A DNA stretch of 23,444 nt from Piromyces finnis (GCA_002104945.1 MCFH01000152.1:1-23444), one strand, 5' to 3'. Counted from the first letter of the stretch, positions 1-8,117 are shown. Program-made: numbers and translations. Notes: generated by a model from the letters alone, not told the origin.

Positions 1-375
1 TTTTAATAAAGATGATTCTTTAATTAATTCTATTCTATGTTCCTTAAAAAATGATGATTTATATAATAAAGTTTGTGTATTTCTTAATGATAAAATTCTT
101 CGTCCCCTCCGATTAGGAATATTAATAAAGTTAAAATTGATAAAGAAGGATTTTTACTTTATGATAATTTAATTTATGTTCCTTCTTCACTAAGAACTAG
201 GGTCTTAGAATTACATCATGATTCTATTTCTGCTGGTCACTTTGGTGTTAATAAAACTATTGAATTAATTAGTAGAAATTTTTGGTGGCCAAAGTTTAGT
301 TATGATGTTAAAAAGTTTATAAAGTCTTGTGAAACTTGTTGTAAAGCTAAAGTTCCAAGACATAAACCATATGGT

Positions 376-978
376 TTGCTTTCTCCTCTTTCCACACCTA
401 ATAGAGCTTGGTCGGAATTGTCAATGGATTTTATTGTCGAGCTTCCTAAATCCAAAGACATGACTACCATTATGGTTATAGTTGATAGGTTAACAAAAAT
501 GGCTCATTTTATTCCTTTAAGATGTTTGCCTACTGCTTCTATAGCAGCTGATGTTTTTGTTAACAATATCTTTAAATTACATGGTTTTCCTGATTCCATC
601 ATTTCTGATCGAGGTACTCAATTTACCTCAGACTTTTGGAATCGTTTATGTAATTTGTTAAATATTAAACTTGCTTTTTCTACTGCAAACCATCCTGAAA
701 CTGATGGTCAAACGGAGAGGGTAAACGGGATATTGGAACAATATCTCCGTTGTTTTATTAACGAAAAACAGAATAATTGGGTTGACTTGTTACCTTTTGC
801 TGAATTTGCTTATAACAATACTTTACAGCAATCAATCAACCAATCTCCGTTTTTCGCTAATTATGGGTTCAATCCAAAATTTAACCCTGAAATCCCTTCA
901 GCGAATAGACCAAATAGAGCTGAACAAAGAATTTTGGATATTAATGAAAACATTAAATTTTTAAAAGTAAAATCTTGA
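376..978 (+). CDS. Integrase catalytic core, open fragment of chromovirus pol
   Basis: This 200-codon frame is the longest intact part of the left pol copy. It holds all three catalytic acidic residues of the retroviral-type DDE integrase: Asp in SMDFIVELPK (about residue 18), Asp in SDRGTQF (about residue 78) and Glu in DGQTERVNG, with about 35 residues between the last two, as the family requires. The apparent ATG at 376 is internal, because the zinc-finger region upstream is homologous and merely out of frame. The frame ends about 970 through one extra base in an A run, and homology continues beyond it. It is part of a polyprotein rather than a free gene. Confidence 0.8.
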   Translation: MLSPLSTPNRAWSELSMDFIVELPKSKDMTTIMVIVDRLTKMAHFIPLRCLPTASIAADVFVNNIFKLHGFPDSIISDRGTQFTSDFWNRLCNLLNIKLAFSTANHPETDGQTERVNGILEQYLRCFINEKQNNWVDLLPFAEFAYNNTLQQSINQSPFFANYGFNPKFNPEIPSANRPNRAEQRILDINENIKFLKVKS

Positions 979-1259
979 TCAAGCAAAAGAAACCTACAAA
1001 AAGTATGCTGATCAAAAGAGAATGGAATCCCCAGTTTCGAAGTTGGTAAAAAAGTTTGGTTATTAAAAGGTATTAATCCTTCAAATAAAAATATCAAAAG
1101 AAAACTTGCTGATCAAATGCTTGGACCTTTTGAAATAATCAAGAAGGTAAGCCCTTTAGCATTTGAATTAAAATACCAAACAATTTACGTTGCCACCCTG
1201 TTTTTCATGTTTCGTTATTAGAACCTTATAACGAAAATGAATTTGTAAATAGATCAGTA

Positions 1260-1496
1260 ATGAATAAAAGAAAAAATGTTAAGTTAACTACTGATACTAT
1301 TGATAGGATTCCTGATAAGATTATTCAAGAAAGAAATTATCATGGAAAGAAATCTTTCTTGATGACATGGAAAAATCTTGACGAAAATACTTGGATCCCG
1401 GAAGATCAAATTACAGATGTACAATTGATCCAAGAATTTTATAGAAAAATAAAAAGTCTAGAAAAGAAAGTCAAGATCAAGTCATACAAGGAATAA
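1260..1496 (+). CDS. Chromodomain-containing C-terminus of chromovirus pol (fragment)
   Basis: This 78-codon frame covers a canonical chromodomain: a strand segment with IPDKIIQERNYHGKKSF, the aromatic-containing MTWKNLDENTWIPEDQI, and a helix QLIQEFYRK. In chromoviruses this domain sits at the C-terminus of integrase and guides insertion toward chromatin with particular histone marks. The ATG at 1260 is internal to pol. The inverted copy (2004-2186) continues to a different stop after a one-base change in the A run after the helix, so the last 15 or so residues here (from KSLEKK) may be out of frame. Confidence 0.75.
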   Translation: MNKRKNVKLTTDTIDRIPDKIIQERNYHGKKSFLMTWKNLDENTWIPEDQITDVQLIQEFYRKIKSLEKKVKIKSYKE

Positions 1497-1587
1497 CAAT
1501 GGTATGATCAAACATAGATATCAACCATTTGTAATTGATATTCCTTCAAAGAAAAATCTCGCAGGAGCTCGACTTAAAGGGCGAGAT

Positions 1588-1839
1588 TGTAAAGATATAA
1601 AGTATATCTTTAAATTATTTTAATATAAAATTATTAATATAATTTGATATTTTATGAAATTTTATAAATTTATTGTATAAATTTATGAATAAAATAAATT
1701 TAATTTAAAATAAATTAATAAATTTGATAATATTATTAATGAAATAAATTAAATTTAATAAATATAAAGTTAATAATGAATATTTAAATATTTAAATTAA
1801 TATTAATTATAATTATAATTATTTAATATATTTAAATTA
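1588..1839 (+). repeat. Truncated LTR of the left chromovirus copy
   Basis: It starts TGTAAAGATATAAAG right after the polypurine-like stretch. The first 32 bases or so match the LTR at 8117. Later parts are alignable but carry block differences, and similarity fades after about 110 bases. It carries almost only A and T. Confidence 0.65.
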
Positions 1840-1972
1840 TATTTATTTAATTATTCCATAAAATTTATACAATAAATTTTATAAACAATTTTTTCATTAA
1901 AATATCAAAATTATTATTCAATAATTATTAATTAATTATTAAATAATTTAAAGATATACTTTATATCTTTCA
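1840..1972 (-). repeat. Truncated 3' LTR of the minus-strand chromovirus
   Basis: This segment is nearly identical to 7985-8117, which supports its being an LTR. It begins TGAAAGATATAAAG on the minus strand, one base shorter at the start than the other copies. Homology stops abruptly at 1840, where it abuts the left LTR piece head to head. Confidence 0.7.
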
Positions 1973-2003
1973 ATCTCGCCCTTTAAGTCGAGCTCCTGCG
2001 AGA

Positions 2004-2186
2004 TTATTTCTTTGAAGGAATATCAATTACAAATGGTTGATATCTATGTTTGATCATACCATTGTTATTCCTTGTATAGACTTGATCTTGACTTTCTTTT
2101 CTAGACTTTTTATTTTTTCTATAAAATTCTTGGATCAATTGTACATCTGTAATTTGATCTTCCGGGATCCAAGTATTTTTCGTCAA
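2004..2186 (-). pseudogene. Chromodomain end of chromovirus pol (minus strand)
   Basis: This 60-codon frame holds the second half of the chromodomain (NTWIPEDQI, QLIQEFYRK) and a basic tail ending PFVIDIPSKK before TAA at 2004. The first half lies upstream in another frame, because an A run near 2175 has one more base than in the left copy, where the frame is open through this point. It is the C-terminus of the integrase part of pol, and the apparent ATG is not a real start. Confidence 0.7.
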
Positions 2187-2276
2187 GATTTTTCCATGTC
2201 ATCAAGAAAGATTTCTTTCCATGATAATTTCTTTCTTGAATAATCTTATCAGGAATCCTATCAATAGTATCAGTAG

Positions 2277-2894
2277 TTAACTTAACATTTTTCTTTTATT
2301 CATTACTGATCTATTTACAAATTCATTTTCGTTATAAGGTTCCAATAACGAAACATGAAAAACAGGGTGGCAACGTAAATTGTTTGGTAGTTTTAATTCA
2401 AATGCTAAAGGGCTTACCTTCTTGATTATTTCAAAAGGTCCAAGCATTTGATCAGCAAGTTCTCTTTTGATATTTTTATTTGAAGGATTAATACCTTTTA
2501 ATAACCAAACTTTTTTACCAACTTCGAAATCTGGGGATTCCATTCTCTTTTGATCAGCATACTTTTTGTAGGTTTCTTTTGCTTGATCAAGATTTACTTT
2601 TAAAAATTTAATGTTTTCATTAATATCCAAAATTCTTTGTTCAGCTCTATTTGGTCTATTCGCTGAAGGGATTTCAGGGTTAAATTTTGGATTGAACCCA
2701 TAATTAGCGAAAAACGGAGATTGGTTGATTGATTGCTGTAAAGTATTGTTATAAGCAAATTCAGCAAAAGGTAACAAGTCAACCCAATTATTCTGTTTTT
2801 CGTTAATAAAACAACGGAGATATTGTTCCAATATCCCGTTTACCCTCTCCGTTTGACCATCAGTTTCAGGATGGTTTGCCAGTAGAAAAAGCAA
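2277..2894 (-). CDS. Integrase C-terminal half with GPY/F-like module (pol fragment)
   Basis: This frame of 205 codons carries the catalytic Glu region HPETDGQTERVNG, the remainder of the integrase core (FAEFAYNN, NYGFNPKF), a connector, and the module LGPFEIIKK...HPVFHVSLLEPY, which resembles the GPY/F domain of Gypsy integrases. It ends at the start of the chromodomain region. The true reading enters from the frame of 2866-3861; one extra G near 2880 breaks it, and the left copy lacks that base and reads through. It would act inside the particle and nucleus as part of integrase. Confidence 0.8.
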   Translation of the reverse strand: MLFLLANHPETDGQTERVNGILEQYLRCFINEKQNNWVDLLPFAEFAYNNTLQQSINQSPFFANYGFNPKFNPEIPSANRPNRAEQRILDINENIKFLKVNLDQAKETYKKYADQKRMESPDFEVGKKVWLLKGINPSNKNIKRELADQMLGPFEIIKKVSPLAFELKLPNNLRCHPVFHVSLLEPYNENEFVNRSVMNKRKMLS

Positions 2895-3861
2895 GTTTAA
2901 TATTTAACAAATTACATAAACGATTCCAAAAGTCTGAGGTAAATTGAGTACCTCGATCAGAAATGATGGAATCAGGAAAACCATGTAATTTAAAGATATT
3001 GTTAACAAAAACATCAGCTGCTATAGAAGCAGTAGGCAAACATCTTAAAGGAATAAAATGAGCCATTTTTGTTAACCTATCAACTATAACCATAATGGTA
3101 GTCATGTCTTTGGATTTAGGAAGCTCGACAATAAAATCCATTGACAATTCCGACCAAGCTCTATTAGGTGTGGAAAGAGGAGAAAGCAAACCATATGGTT
3201 TATGTCTTGGAACTTTAGCTTTACAACAAGTTTCGCAAGACTTTATAAACTTTTTAACATCATAACTAAACTTTGGCCACCAAAAATTTCTACTAATTAA
3301 TTCAATAGTTTTATTAACACCAAAGTGACCAGCAGAAATAGAATCATGATGTAATTCTAAGACCCTAGTTCTTAGTGAAGAAGGAACATAAATTAAATTA
3401 TCATAAAGTAAAAATCCTTCTTTATCAATTTTAACTTTATTAATATTCCTAATCGGAGGGGACGAAGAATTTTTATCATTAAGAAATACACAAACTTTAT
3501 TATATAAATCATCATTTTTTAAGGAACATAGAATAGAATTAATTAAAGAATCATCTTTATTAAAAGAATTAATTACATTACATGAAATAAAATTACAACT
3601 AAAATTACTACATTCAATATTTTCATTAATCCTATCATTATTATAAATATTACAGATATGATCACTACGTCTGGATAACAAATCAGGTTTACCAGACTTT
3701 TTTCCAGCTCTATAAATTAACTTAAAATCAAATCTTGATAAAAATTCATACCATCTTATCTGTCGTTGTGAGAGCATCTCAGGCTTTCTTGGAAAGGTTA
3801 AATTCTTATGATCAGTATAATGATGAACTGATGCTTTGCACCTTCCAGATAATGCCTCCAT
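2866..3861 (-). CDS. RNase H end, integrase zinc finger and first half of integrase core
   Basis: This 331-codon frame begins inside RNase H (YTDHKNLTF, then KSGKPDLLSRRSDH, the end of the Gypsy RNase H). A linker rich in Asn, Ser and Asp follows. Then comes the HHCC zinc finger (HHDSISAGHFGVNKT ... CETC) and the first two integrase catalytic Asp residues (MDFIVELP at about 3140 and SDRGTQF at about 2960). The ATG at 3861 is not the start, because the RNase H domain begins upstream in the frame of 3798-4733 and a missing T near 3815 separates them. It ends early where the extra base near 2880 throws the frame. Confidence 0.85.
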   Translation of the reverse strand: MEALSGRCKASVHHYTDHKNLTFPRKPEMLSQRQIRWYEFLSRFDFKLIYRAGKKSGKPDLLSRRSDHICNIYNNDRINENIECSNFSCNFISCNVINSFNKDDSLINSILCSLKNDDLYNKVCVFLNDKNSSSPPIRNINKVKIDKEGFLLYDNLIYVPSSLRTRVLELHHDSISAGHFGVNKTIELISRNFWWPKFSYDVKKFIKSCETCCKAKVPRHKPYGLLSPLSTPNRAWSELSMDFIVELPKSKDMTTIMVIVDRLTKMAHFIPLRCLPTASIAADVFVNNIFKLHGFPDSIISDRGTQFTSDFWNRLCNLLNIKLAFSTGKPS

Positions 3862-4733
3862 TCTTCAAGAGCCACTTTGATAGCGAGCAACTCTTTATCA
3901 TAAATTTGATAGTTCCTTTGAGACTTGGTTAAGCTAGATGAAATAAAAGCAATAGGGTGCAATTGCCCTTCAAATTCTTGTGAAAGAATTGCACCGACAG
4001 CAAAGTTACTAGCGTCAGTCTCAACAATAAAAGGTTTGTTGCTATCAGGGTTCATTAAGATAGGAGCTGAAGTAAAAGCCTTTTTAAGTGTAACAAATGC
4101 ATTTTGACACTCAGAAACCCAATTAAAAGGAACATTTTTCCTAGTAAGTTTGTGTAGAGGACTAGCAATTTTCGCAAAGTCTTTAATAAAAATTCTATAA
4201 TAATTACATAATCCAATAAAGGATTGAACTTCTTTAACGTTTGTAGGAACAGGCCAGTCGAGGATAGCTTTAACTTTATCTCTATCCATTTTCAGACCAT
4301 CTTTGGATAATACATAACCAAGGAAAGTGGTTTCTGAAACATCAAACTCACACTTCTCTAACTTAACATATAAATTATTTTCTAATAATTTTTTCAATAC
4401 TTTTTTAACATGTTCATGATGTTCTTCTAGGCTATTTGAATATATTAGAATATCATCAATATATGATATAGCAAAATCATCTAAATAATCACTAAGGACA
4501 TCATTTATGAAATGTTGAAACGTAGCTGGTGCATTCTTTAAACCAAAAGGCATGACAAGATATTCAAAATGCCCATATCTTGTTCTAAAGGCAGTTTTGT
4601 ATTCATCACCCTCTTTGATTCTAACTAAATTATAAGCAGACTTTAAGTCCAACTTAGTAAAGTATTTTGCACCTTTCACTCTATCCAATAAGTCACCAAT
4701 TAACGGAAGAGGATATGAATTTCTAATTGTCAT
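3798..4733 (-). CDS. Reverse transcriptase palm/thumb and RNase H N-terminus (pol fragment)
   Basis: This 311-codon frame covers the RT core. Motif A is TKLDLKSAYN, motif B is MPFGLKNAPATFQ, and the catalytic box YIDD lies at 4452-4463. The thumb signature WPVPTNVKEVQSFIGLCNYY follows, then RNase H with FIVETDASNFAVGAILSQ and YDKELLAIKVALEEWRHYL. These are the residues that copy RNA into DNA and digest the RNA strand. The upstream RT segment (fingers) is in 4828-5058 and continues in another frame between the two, so the ATG at 4733 is internal. A one-base loss near 3815 ends the frame inside RNase H. Confidence 0.88.
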   Translation of the reverse strand: MTIRNSYPLPLIGDLLDRVKGAKYFTKLDLKSAYNLVRIKEGDEYKTAFRTRYGHFEYLVMPFGLKNAPATFQHFINDVLSDYLDDFAISYIDDILIYSNSLEEHHEHVKKVLKKLLENNLYVKLEKCEFDVSETTFLGYVLSKDGLKMDRDKVKAILDWPVPTNVKEVQSFIGLCNYYRIFIKDFAKIASPLHKLTRKNVPFNWVSECQNAFVTLKKAFTSAPILMNPDSNKPFIVETDASNFAVGAILSQEFEGQLHPIAFISSSLTKSQRNYQIYDKELLAIKVALEEWRHYLEGAKHQFIIILIIRI

Positions 4734-4827
4734 GTCATTAAGTTTCCTATAATCAACGCAAAGTCTTAATGACCCATCTTTCTTTTTGACAAATAAAACT
4801 GGTGCTCCGGCAGGAGATGAAGATTTC

Positions 4828-5058
4828 CTAATGAAAACCTTTTTCTAAATTTTCATTGATATAATTTTTTAATTCATCTCTCTCTGCCTCAGTTAAAGGA
4901 TAAAGAGGACCATAAAACAAGTTAGCATTATCCTTTAATCGGATTTCACAATCGTATTCACGATGTGGAGGTAAAATATTACAATTCTTTTCATTAAAAA
5001 CCTCTTTAAATAATAAATATTGTTTTGGAATTTCAATAGATTTTTTATCTTTATTCAA
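4828..5058 (-). pseudogene. RT N-terminal segment of chromovirus pol
   Basis: This 76-codon frame contains the typical entry to Gypsy RT: LPPHREYDCEIRL, FYGPLYPLTEAE and YINENLEKGF. One extra T in a T run near 4829 puts a stop after GFH. In the next frame the expected continuation is readable (IRKSSSPAGAPVLF, then SLRLCVDYRKLND), leading into the 4733 frame. The residue taken as a start at 5058 is TTG, not ATG, and the frame joins an Asn-rich linker upstream by another one-base shift. Confidence 0.75.
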
Positions 5059-5695
5059 TTATCACTTTCACTTTTACATTTATTAATAATATTACAAAAT
5101 AAATCATAACAGTTACTAACTGAATTTAATACACGAGAATTATTATTATTACACACGTTTTTTGAAAATGAGTACTGTTTTGGTCCAGTGACCGAATTAT
5201 TATCTTTATTTAAATTTTCATCAATACAATTAATGCTATTACATATACATTTAAAATTACAATTATTATCATTATTTAAACTATTACTAAATTTAATTTT
5301 ATTAAAACTATCTAGGTTACTAATGGTTTTGACGGAGGTTCTACGGCCTCTAATACTTAATGTTTCTTCATCATCACTGGAGTCGCTATAAGAGTATTCA
5401 TAATGATTGTATGAACCAAGTTCACTATAAGAGGATTGATCATCTTCATCATCTGAATAACTTCTTTTCCTTTTCTTGATGATATTTTTTCTTTCTTGGT
5501 TTCCTTTGTGCTACTCTTGTTCTTTCTTCTTCCCACATTACAATGTCTGGCACAGTATGTAGAGTTAAATGCAATTTTGGAAGAATCGTGGTAGTAAACA
5601 GGGCAATGTTTATCAATCCAAGGTACACCAAGAATTATATCAACTTCAGGAATTCTAAGTGCATATAATTGAATGACTTCGTAATGATTTCTCAA
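5055..5695 (-). pseudogene. Protease C-terminal end and low-complexity linker of pol
   Basis: The upstream part (5695 to about 5580) has the second conserved region of a retroviral-type aspartic protease, IPEVDIILGVPWIDKH (the I-L-G motif). A basic stretch follows, then, after a frame change near 5475, an acidic Ser/Asp/Tyr-rich segment (SYSDDEDDQSSYSELGSYN). After that comes an Asn/Cys-rich linker of about 105 codons down to about 5056. Such a long linker between protease and RT is not a known catalytic domain. The frame is broken at about 5710, 5475 and 5057. Confidence 0.65.
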
Positions 5696-5699
5696 ACGA

Positions 5700-5885
5700 A
5701 GGATGCACTTTCGGATTCCTTTTTCACGGTAGATGTACCTTGCCCTAAACCAGAAACCTTGAAAGATTCAGCAATATTTGAAAGTTTAATATTATTGATT
5801 CGGGCGAACTCGGGGTGGATGAAATTAAGATCGGAACCAGAATCAATAAGTACCTTAGCTTTGACTTCATCAATATCATTGGTTT
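5700..5885 (-). pseudogene. Retroviral-type aspartic protease active-site segment
   Basis: In the frame next to the gag tail, the minus strand reads VKAKVLIDSGSDLNFIHPEF, with the catalytic Asp-Ser-Gly triplet at 5836-5844. About 45 codons later a TGA stop (about 5690) appears where a frame change leads into the ILGVPWI region. This is the maturation protease that cuts Gag-Pol. It is too broken to be a separate gene as written. Confidence 0.7.
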
Positions 5886-6860
5886 TGATATAAAATCAAT
5901 AATATTTTTCTTTTCACCTTTATGAATTTCGAATATGTTTGAAGTTCCCTTGGAATTAAGATTATCCTTTTTAATTTTCTTGATTGAAGGGCTAGCTTCG
6001 TCTTCTGAATAGCATCTCTTGATAATTTTTACATTTTTTGGTTTCTTTTTGTTTGGACAATTGAATTGAAAGTGTCCAGACTTTCCACAAGTAAAGCAAA
6101 CTCCATTCTTCTTAGCCTCAGTGCGATTTATTTTATTTTCGTCATAATTACTTCTATGAGGAGGGAAGTAATTAACCTTTCTTTGACCTAAACTGATCCT
6201 ATATAAATCCACATCCATAGGATCATTTTGGTTATAATTTCTTCGGTCTTGATGCGTCATGTAATATTCACTGATATCATTTCTCTTAGTAAGATTTTCA
6301 ATACTAAGGACATCAGAATAAAGACGCTCTAATTGAGAGGGATTTGGATTCACTACAGCTAAATGTTCACGCATTTTCGGATGTAATCCCTTTGTGAACA
6401 TGTATATTTTAGCTGCTTCATTAAAATTCGAATTTTGGCTAACGCGTTGGAATTCGTTAATGTATTCGAACACCTTGCCAAATTTTCTTTGTTTAATGTT
6501 GCAAAGTCTTCCATTTGCAACAATCGTATCATTATTCGGATCCCCGAAATTGGTACGAAGAGCAGCAATAAACCGATCATAGTTTCTTAGAACGGCGTCG
6601 TTATTTTGTCTTAAACGAGCGGCCCATTCTAAAGGTCTATTGACAAAGTAAGATATTAAGAATCGAACTCTTGCCTCATCATTAACAAATCTATCAGGGT
6701 TGGCTTCAATGGCTAGTTCAACCCTGGTCAAGAACCCATCTAGTTCTTGTCTTCTTCCTGAAAAGGTTGGAGGATCATTAACTATCCTCAAAGACGCCCC
6801 TTGACGGTCCATATTTTCGTTTAAGTGGAGGTTAGATAAGAGTTGGTTGATTTCCTCCAA
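5745..6860 (-). CDS. gag: Gag nucleocapsid protein of chromovirus, running into protease
   Basis: This 371-codon frame begins with an ATG at 6860 (MEEINQLLSNLHLNEN). Residues about 28-190 match the Gypsy capsid-type Gag pattern (PPTFSGRRQELDGFLTRVE, RPLEWAARL, FGKVFEYINEFQRV). A CCHC zinc knuckle, C-x2-C-x4-H-x4-C in CFTCGKSGHFQFNC, sits at residues 255-268 and would bind the element RNA. The last 50 or so residues are out of frame: a one-base shift near 5890 leaves the protease active site (IDSGSDLNF, Asp-Ser-Gly at 5836-5844) in the neighbouring frame. Gag and protease were therefore probably one continuous reading frame. The role is assembly of the virus-like particle. Confidence 0.85.
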   Translation of the reverse strand: MEEINQLLSNLHLNENMDRQGASLRIVNDPPTFSGRRQELDGFLTRVELAIEANPDRFVNDEARVRFLISYFVNRPLEWAARLRQNNDAVLRNYDRFIAALRTNFGDPNNDTIVANGRLCNIKQRKFGKVFEYINEFQRVSQNSNFNEAAKIYMFTKGLHPKMREHLAVVNPNPSQLERLYSDVLSIENLTKRNDISEYYMTHQDRRNYNQNDPMDVDLYRISLGQRKVNYFPPHRSNYDENKINRTEAKKNGVCFTCGKSGHFQFNCPNKKKPKNVKIIKRCYSEDEASPSIKKIKKDNLNSKGTSNIFEIHKGEKKNIIDFISKPMILMKSKLRYLLILVPILISSTPSSPESIILNFQILLNLSRFLV

Positions 6861-8117
6861 TATGCTTAATATTTTACTTATTTAATTTTTTACAATATTT
6901 TAATTAAGATGTCGTCGTAACTCTATCCTATCAAACGGTGTTAGACGAGCTCTTAAAAATATAGTAACAAAATTAAATACAGTAACCAAATAGTGTTGGA
7001 AGCTTGAATGATACTAAAATAATAATCTAAACGCGGTAGATATTTCCTAAGACACGGTAGATCGCCTTTAAAACACAGTAGATATTCCTTTAGACGCGGT
7101 AGATATTTCCTAAGACACGGTAGATCGCCTTTAAAACACAGTAGATATTCCTTTAGACGCGGTAGATATTTCCTAAGACACGGTAGATCGCCTTTAAAAC
7201 ACAGTAGATATTCTTTTAGACGAGGTAGATATTTCCTAAGACACGGTAGATCGCCTTTAAAACACAGTAGATATTCTTTTAGACGAGGTAGATATTTCCT
7301 AAGACACGGTAAGTAAGAAAAAAAATATAAATATGTTTTATTAAAAAAAAAAAAATTTTATAACGTGTTTTATAAAAAAAAAAGGTAATTGTTATTGTAA
7401 AAGTTTTATAAATGTAAAACAGATTATAAAATTTTTTACAATAAAACAACAACACAAAATAAAGAAAAAACAAGAAAATAAATTATATTTAAAAAATATC
7501 TCTTTTATTAATTTTATTTAGTTATTAACTAAATAATAGTCAATAACAATTACATCGTTTAATCAAGAAATTTTACATGCATTATATTTTTCGTAAATAT
7601 ATTTTAATATACTATTCTATTTAATTATACATATATTCAATATAAAATAAACAAAACTAATTTAATACTAATTTAATTAAATAATAAAATAATAAAACTA
7701 AACTAAAACTAATTAAATACACTTTTGATTCAATTTGAGTAAACTGCAAATTGAATACAGTCCATGTATTACCTATATATTAATTAAATATTAATAATAC
7801 TATTTATTATATATTTATAATTAAAAATGCTAATTTAAAACTACGCTAAAGTTATTAAACTAATTTTAATTAAATAAAAACTTTTTAAGATTTAATTTGA
7901 ATATTTAAAATATTTAAATTTAATTATCCATTAATTTAAATATTTATCCAAATTTCATTTCTAACTTTGATATTTTAAAATTAATATTTATTTAATTATT
8001 CCATAAAATTTATACAATAAATTTTATAAACAATTTTTCATTAAAATATCAAAATTATTATTCAATAATTATTAATTAATTATTAAATAATTTAAAGATA
8101 TACTTTATATCTTTACA
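6861..8117 (-). other. 5' LTR and untranslated leader of the minus-strand chromovirus
   Basis: There is no protein gene here. On the minus strand it runs from the LTR start at 8117 to gag at 6860. Only 7985-8117 can be confirmed as LTR by its copy at 1840-1972. The LTR end and primer-binding site could not be located with confidence: a TGG-starting stretch near 6990 is a weak candidate. Between about 7320 and 7980 there are only A/T runs, and 7031-7310 is a tandem repeat array. Confidence 0.5.
7031..7310. repeat. 63-bp tandem repeat made of three 21-bp subunits (about 4.4 copies)
   Basis: Copies start at 7031, 7094, 7157, 7220 and 7283, an exact 63-bp period. Each unit divides into three related 21-mers beginning ACGCGGTAGATATTTCC, ACACGGTAGATCGCC and ACACAGTAGATATTCC, so GGTAGAT or AGTAGAT recurs every 21 bases. 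The last two copies carry ACGAGG in place of ACGCGG. It is much richer in G and C than its surroundings. It lies in the leader upstream of gag. Confidence 0.95.

Larger units (their letters stand above)
1..1560 (+). pseudogene. Chromovirus pol fragment: integrase and chromodomain, frameshifted
   Basis: It encodes the C-terminal part of a Ty3/Gypsy polyprotein. From left to right: an N/D-rich linker; an HHCC integrase zinc finger (His pair about 211-240, C-x2-C about 326-343); the DDE core with Asp in MDFIVELP (427), Asp in SDRGTQF (607) and Glu in DGQTERVNG (about 714); a GPF-type module (about 1110-1240); and a chromodomain (about 1290-1450). The core is open from 376 to 978. Frame breaks of one base occur near 93, 970, 1035, 1174 and 1470 when compared with the inverted copy. 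Integrase would join element cDNA to host DNA, and the chromodomain binds histone marks in related elements. As written it cannot give a full protein. Confidence 0.8.
1..1587 (+). repeat. Left arm of large inverted repeat
   Basis: This stretch is the reverse complement of 1973-3565. Position 1 pairs with about 3565 and 1587 with about 1973. Each place I compared differs by a single inserted or deleted base, often in a homopolymer (for example near 93, 684, 970, 1035, 1174, 1387, 1450 and 1554). I noticed no substitution. The repeat is cut by the window start, so the full arm may be longer. Confidence 0.85.
1..1839 (+). mobile_element. Partial Ty3/Gypsy chromovirus, 3' third plus truncated LTR
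   Basis: This is the 3' part of a chromovirus: the linker after RNase H, the integrase zinc finger, the DDE core, the GPY/F-like region and a chromodomain, then a polypurine-like stretch (about 1575-1587) and an LTR start TGTAAAGATATAAAG at 1588. The window begins inside the element. The piece up to 1587 is an inverted near-copy of 1973-3565. The LTR part (1588 to about 1839) resembles the first hundred or so bases of the LTR end at 8117 but carries block differences, and it stops where it meets the opposite LTR. No downstream LTR end or target-site duplication can be seen, so this copy is truncated. Confidence 0.8.
1973..3565 (-). repeat. Right arm of large inverted repeat
   Basis: This is the inverted partner of 1-1587, and it belongs to the nearly complete minus-strand chromovirus. 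The spacer between the arms (1588-1972) is not a perfect palindrome: its two ends are both LTR starts, but the left and right versions differ in more than single indels. That asymmetry argues against a plain fold-back read artefact, though it does not exclude one. Confidence 0.85.
1840..8117 (-). mobile_element. Nearly complete Ty3/Gypsy chromovirus (gag-pol, minus strand)
   Basis: Read on the minus strand the order is: 5' LTR start at 8117 (TGTAAAGATATAAAG), untranslated region with a 63-bp tandem repeat, gag from 6860, protease, linker, RT, RNase H, integrase, chromodomain ending near 2004, polypurine-like AAAGGGCGAGAT, and 3' LTR start at 1972. The two LTR ends share about 133 bp (1840-1972 and 7985-8117), identical apart from small indels. 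The 3' LTR is cut at about 1840 where it meets the left element, so LTR length and target-site duplication cannot be read. The order RT-RNase H-integrase and the terminal chromodomain place it in the chromovirus branch. Confidence 0.85.

Noticed and set aside
1588-1972. Reading the whole block as one 385-bp LTR with TG and CA ends
   Set aside because: Both ends are LTR starts by comparison with 8117, and no LTR ending in this way is found next to gag at 6860-8117.
6954-7357. A repeat-protein gene on minus over the 63-bp array
   Set aside because: No ATG in the open stretch; the openness follows from a period divisible by three and one stop-free unit.
7279-7473. Small hydrophobic minus-strand ORF
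   Set aside because: Made of Phe/Tyr/Ile from A/T runs; no protein-like signal.
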